DNA of 6,726 bases from Aliishimia sp045106335 (GTDB taxonomy: Bacteria > Pseudomonadota > Alphaproteobacteria > Rhodobacterales > Rhodobacteraceae). The notes beneath the pieces were generated by a model that made no database searches, was not told where the DNA came from, and saw only the letters and a program-made list of their open reading frames with translations. The position numbers and the translations under genes are program-made. Below, piece after piece: positions 6,051 through 6,726 of the stretch. The stretch is from NCBI GenBank assembly GCA_045106335.1, contig JBGCEM010000182.1, forward strand, positions 1 to 6,726. Direction: 5' to 3'. How positions within the stretch are numbered: position 1 is the first letter of the stretch; the number at the start of each line of letters is the position of its first letter.

Positions 6051-6726
6051 ATGAGTGATCGCCTGCGCGCCCAAATGCTAATACGGCAGACCCCGCCGCA
6101 TTTTGCCTATGTCTTTGCATCGCTTCTGGGATTGGTCTTTGATCTGATTATCTTCTTTAGCAGTATTCTGATCGCGCTTGGCGTATTGCTGATCGGCGTG
6201 ACACTGCTGCTGCCGGTTTTCTTTCGCTTGCTATCCGCTATCGGTTATCCCTTTCCAGCAAATATGCAGGACATGTTTACAGACTTGCGTGATCTGAACG
6301 GCGGTACGCTCTTGCGGTCTTTGATGCTGTTGCCGCCCATTGCCATCGTGATGATCCGTGAAAGTATCGCCCGACCATTTCGGACATGGCGCGGGCTGAT
6401 TATCTCGCTTGTCGGCCAGATTGATCTCGCTTCGTTTCTACAGGATGATGGCTCGCTCAATTTTGCCGCGACCGACAAACACCATCCTATATCGGGCGCA
6501 AAAACTATCTGTTCGTCGGATCACAAACTGGCGGCCGCTCCGCCGCTATTGACTAGGCTCGGGGCCATGAGGAGAATACGTTTGACCTCGTTGCGGCTCA
6601 GCACCAGCGGGATTTTGACCGGCTCCTTCAGGCTGAATATCTCCGCCACCAGATCATGCCGCCGTAAGGTCACGCGAAACAGAAACTTCACTCCGGTCAT
6701 CGTGCGATTGCGCGTGCAGATGCTAG
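6051..6726 (+). CDS. membrane protein of unknown family, 3' end lost in a chimeric frame
   Basis: ATG 6051 follows the SLATT stop codon after 3 bp, so it is presumably translationally coupled; no strong ribosome site of its own is seen. Residues 1-17 are basic and soluble. They are followed by two hydrophobic spans (about 18-37 and 38-58, FAYVFASLLGL... to ...TLLLPVFF) and a third (about 88-104, RSLMLLPPIAIVMI), then a basic stretch RESIARPFRTWR. I do not recognise the family. After about residue 128-143 (nt 6430-6480) the protein changes character: the frame crosses an IS66 fragment in the wrong phase and then runs antisense through an integrase fragment, remaining open to the window edge. 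The true C-terminus is therefore probably lost and residues beyond about 145 are not native. With the SLATT gene it may have formed a two-gene effector operon. Confidence 0.6.
   Translation, partial: MSDRLRAQMLIRQTPPHFAYVFASLLGLVFDLIIFFSSILIALGVLLIGVTLLLPVFFRLLSAIGYPFPANMQDMFTDLRDLNGGTLLRSLMLLPPIAIVMIRESIARPFRTWRGLIISLVGQIDLASFLQDDGSLNFAATDKHHPISGAKTICSSDHKLAAAPPLLTRLGAMRRIRLTSLRLSTSGILTGSFRLNISATRSCRRKVTRNRNFTPVIVRLRVQML
6491..6550 (+). pseudogene. IS66-family TnpC transposase fragment
   Basis: In the frame beginning at 6491, 20 codons read IGRKNYLFVGSQTGGRSAAI. This is the conserved block near the C-terminus of IS66 TnpC (relatives read ERTIRPIAIGRKNYLFVGSQTGGRSAAIAYTLIET...). The upstream ER-x-IRPI part is garbled (DRQTPSY at 6470-6490, consistent with small deletions). 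Two codons past the block a TAG (6554-6556) falls at the junction with the integrase fragment. Nothing else of the ~500-residue transposase is present. Confidence 0.65.
6521..6726 (-). pseudogene. tyrosine site-specific integrase, truncated fragment
   Basis: The minus-strand frame enters from the right window edge. It reads SICTRNRTMTGVKFLFRVTL, RRHDLVAEIFSLKEP, VKIPLVLSRNEVKRILLMAPSL, down to nt 6554. This is the end of the SAM-like core-binding domain and the start of the catalytic domain of a phage/IS-type tyrosine recombinase (relatives: GLRFLFRVTLRR.DL..EI...KEP...PLVLS.DE.KRLL). Relatives continue with a K-x-R-x-ML...YGCGLR segment that carries the first catalytic Arg. Here the sequence switches instead to a short Gly/Ala tail and a TGA at 6521-6523. 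All catalytic residues (R, K, HxxR, Y) are therefore missing and the fragment is inactive. The N-terminal part may continue beyond the window. Confidence 0.75.

Noticed and set aside
5616..6074. 152-codon minus-strand frame opposite the SLATT gene
   Set aside because: It is a shadow of a well-supported membrane protein on the plus strand; its Cys/His-rich translation matches no family.
1..6726. CRISPR array or direct-repeat array
   Set aside because: No regularly spaced direct repeats were seen on reading through the window.

Overview
The window looks like an accessory region of an alphaproteobacterium, most likely from the Rhodobacterales (Roseobacter-type). This is inferred from moderate GC, from the wording of the broken IS66, IS3 and tyrosine-integrase reading frames, and from a GIGGNNPPE-type motif that I associate with alphaproteobacterial accessory proteins. 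No rRNA, replication gene or core housekeeping operon is present. The region is a mosaic: three or four genes that look intact sit among at least six decayed or truncated genes, as in a genomic island or plasmid built up by repeated insertion and deletion.

Left part (1-805): an HD-domain phosphohydrolase fragment on the plus strand loses family similarity at about 526. It abuts an eroded IS3-family OrfB transposase fragment on the minus strand (about 557-697). Next (806-1930, minus) is an intact 374-aa protein of unknown function with a good Shine-Dalgarno sequence. It has tryptophan-rich FWREWY and GIGGNNPPE motifs.

Middle (1931-2973): about 570 bp without a gene. It contains a 218-bp element bounded by 18-bp imperfect inverted repeats (2181-2398) that carries an orphan -10 box and palindromic operator. 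A minus-strand VOC/glyoxalase-like pseudogene (2501-2851) with an in-frame TGA follows.

Core (2974-6047 and beyond): a 567-aa TIR-domain plus WD40-propeller protein has the expected catalytic glutamate position (E80). After it come a decayed OmpA-like C-terminal domain (minus) and a degenerate tRNA-Asp-like sequence (minus, anticodon ATC). Then comes a 294-aa four-TM protein with two SLATT-type (2TM effector) modules, and 3 bp later a membrane protein of unknown family. TIR and SLATT domains are both known or predicted effectors of nucleotide-signal or abortive-infection immunity. The natural reading is a defence cluster: the TIR-WD40 protein as sensor and NADase, and the SLATT protein with its membrane partner as a membrane-disrupting module. 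Whether these form one system or two neighbouring ones is open, because 485 bp of debris lies between them.

Right end (about 6430-6726): the membrane-protein frame runs into a short IS66 TnpC fragment (6491-6550). That fragment joins within a few bases (about 6551-6554) to a truncated tyrosine integrase on the minus strand, so the last gene is probably 3'-truncated and its frame is an artefactual fusion running off the window.
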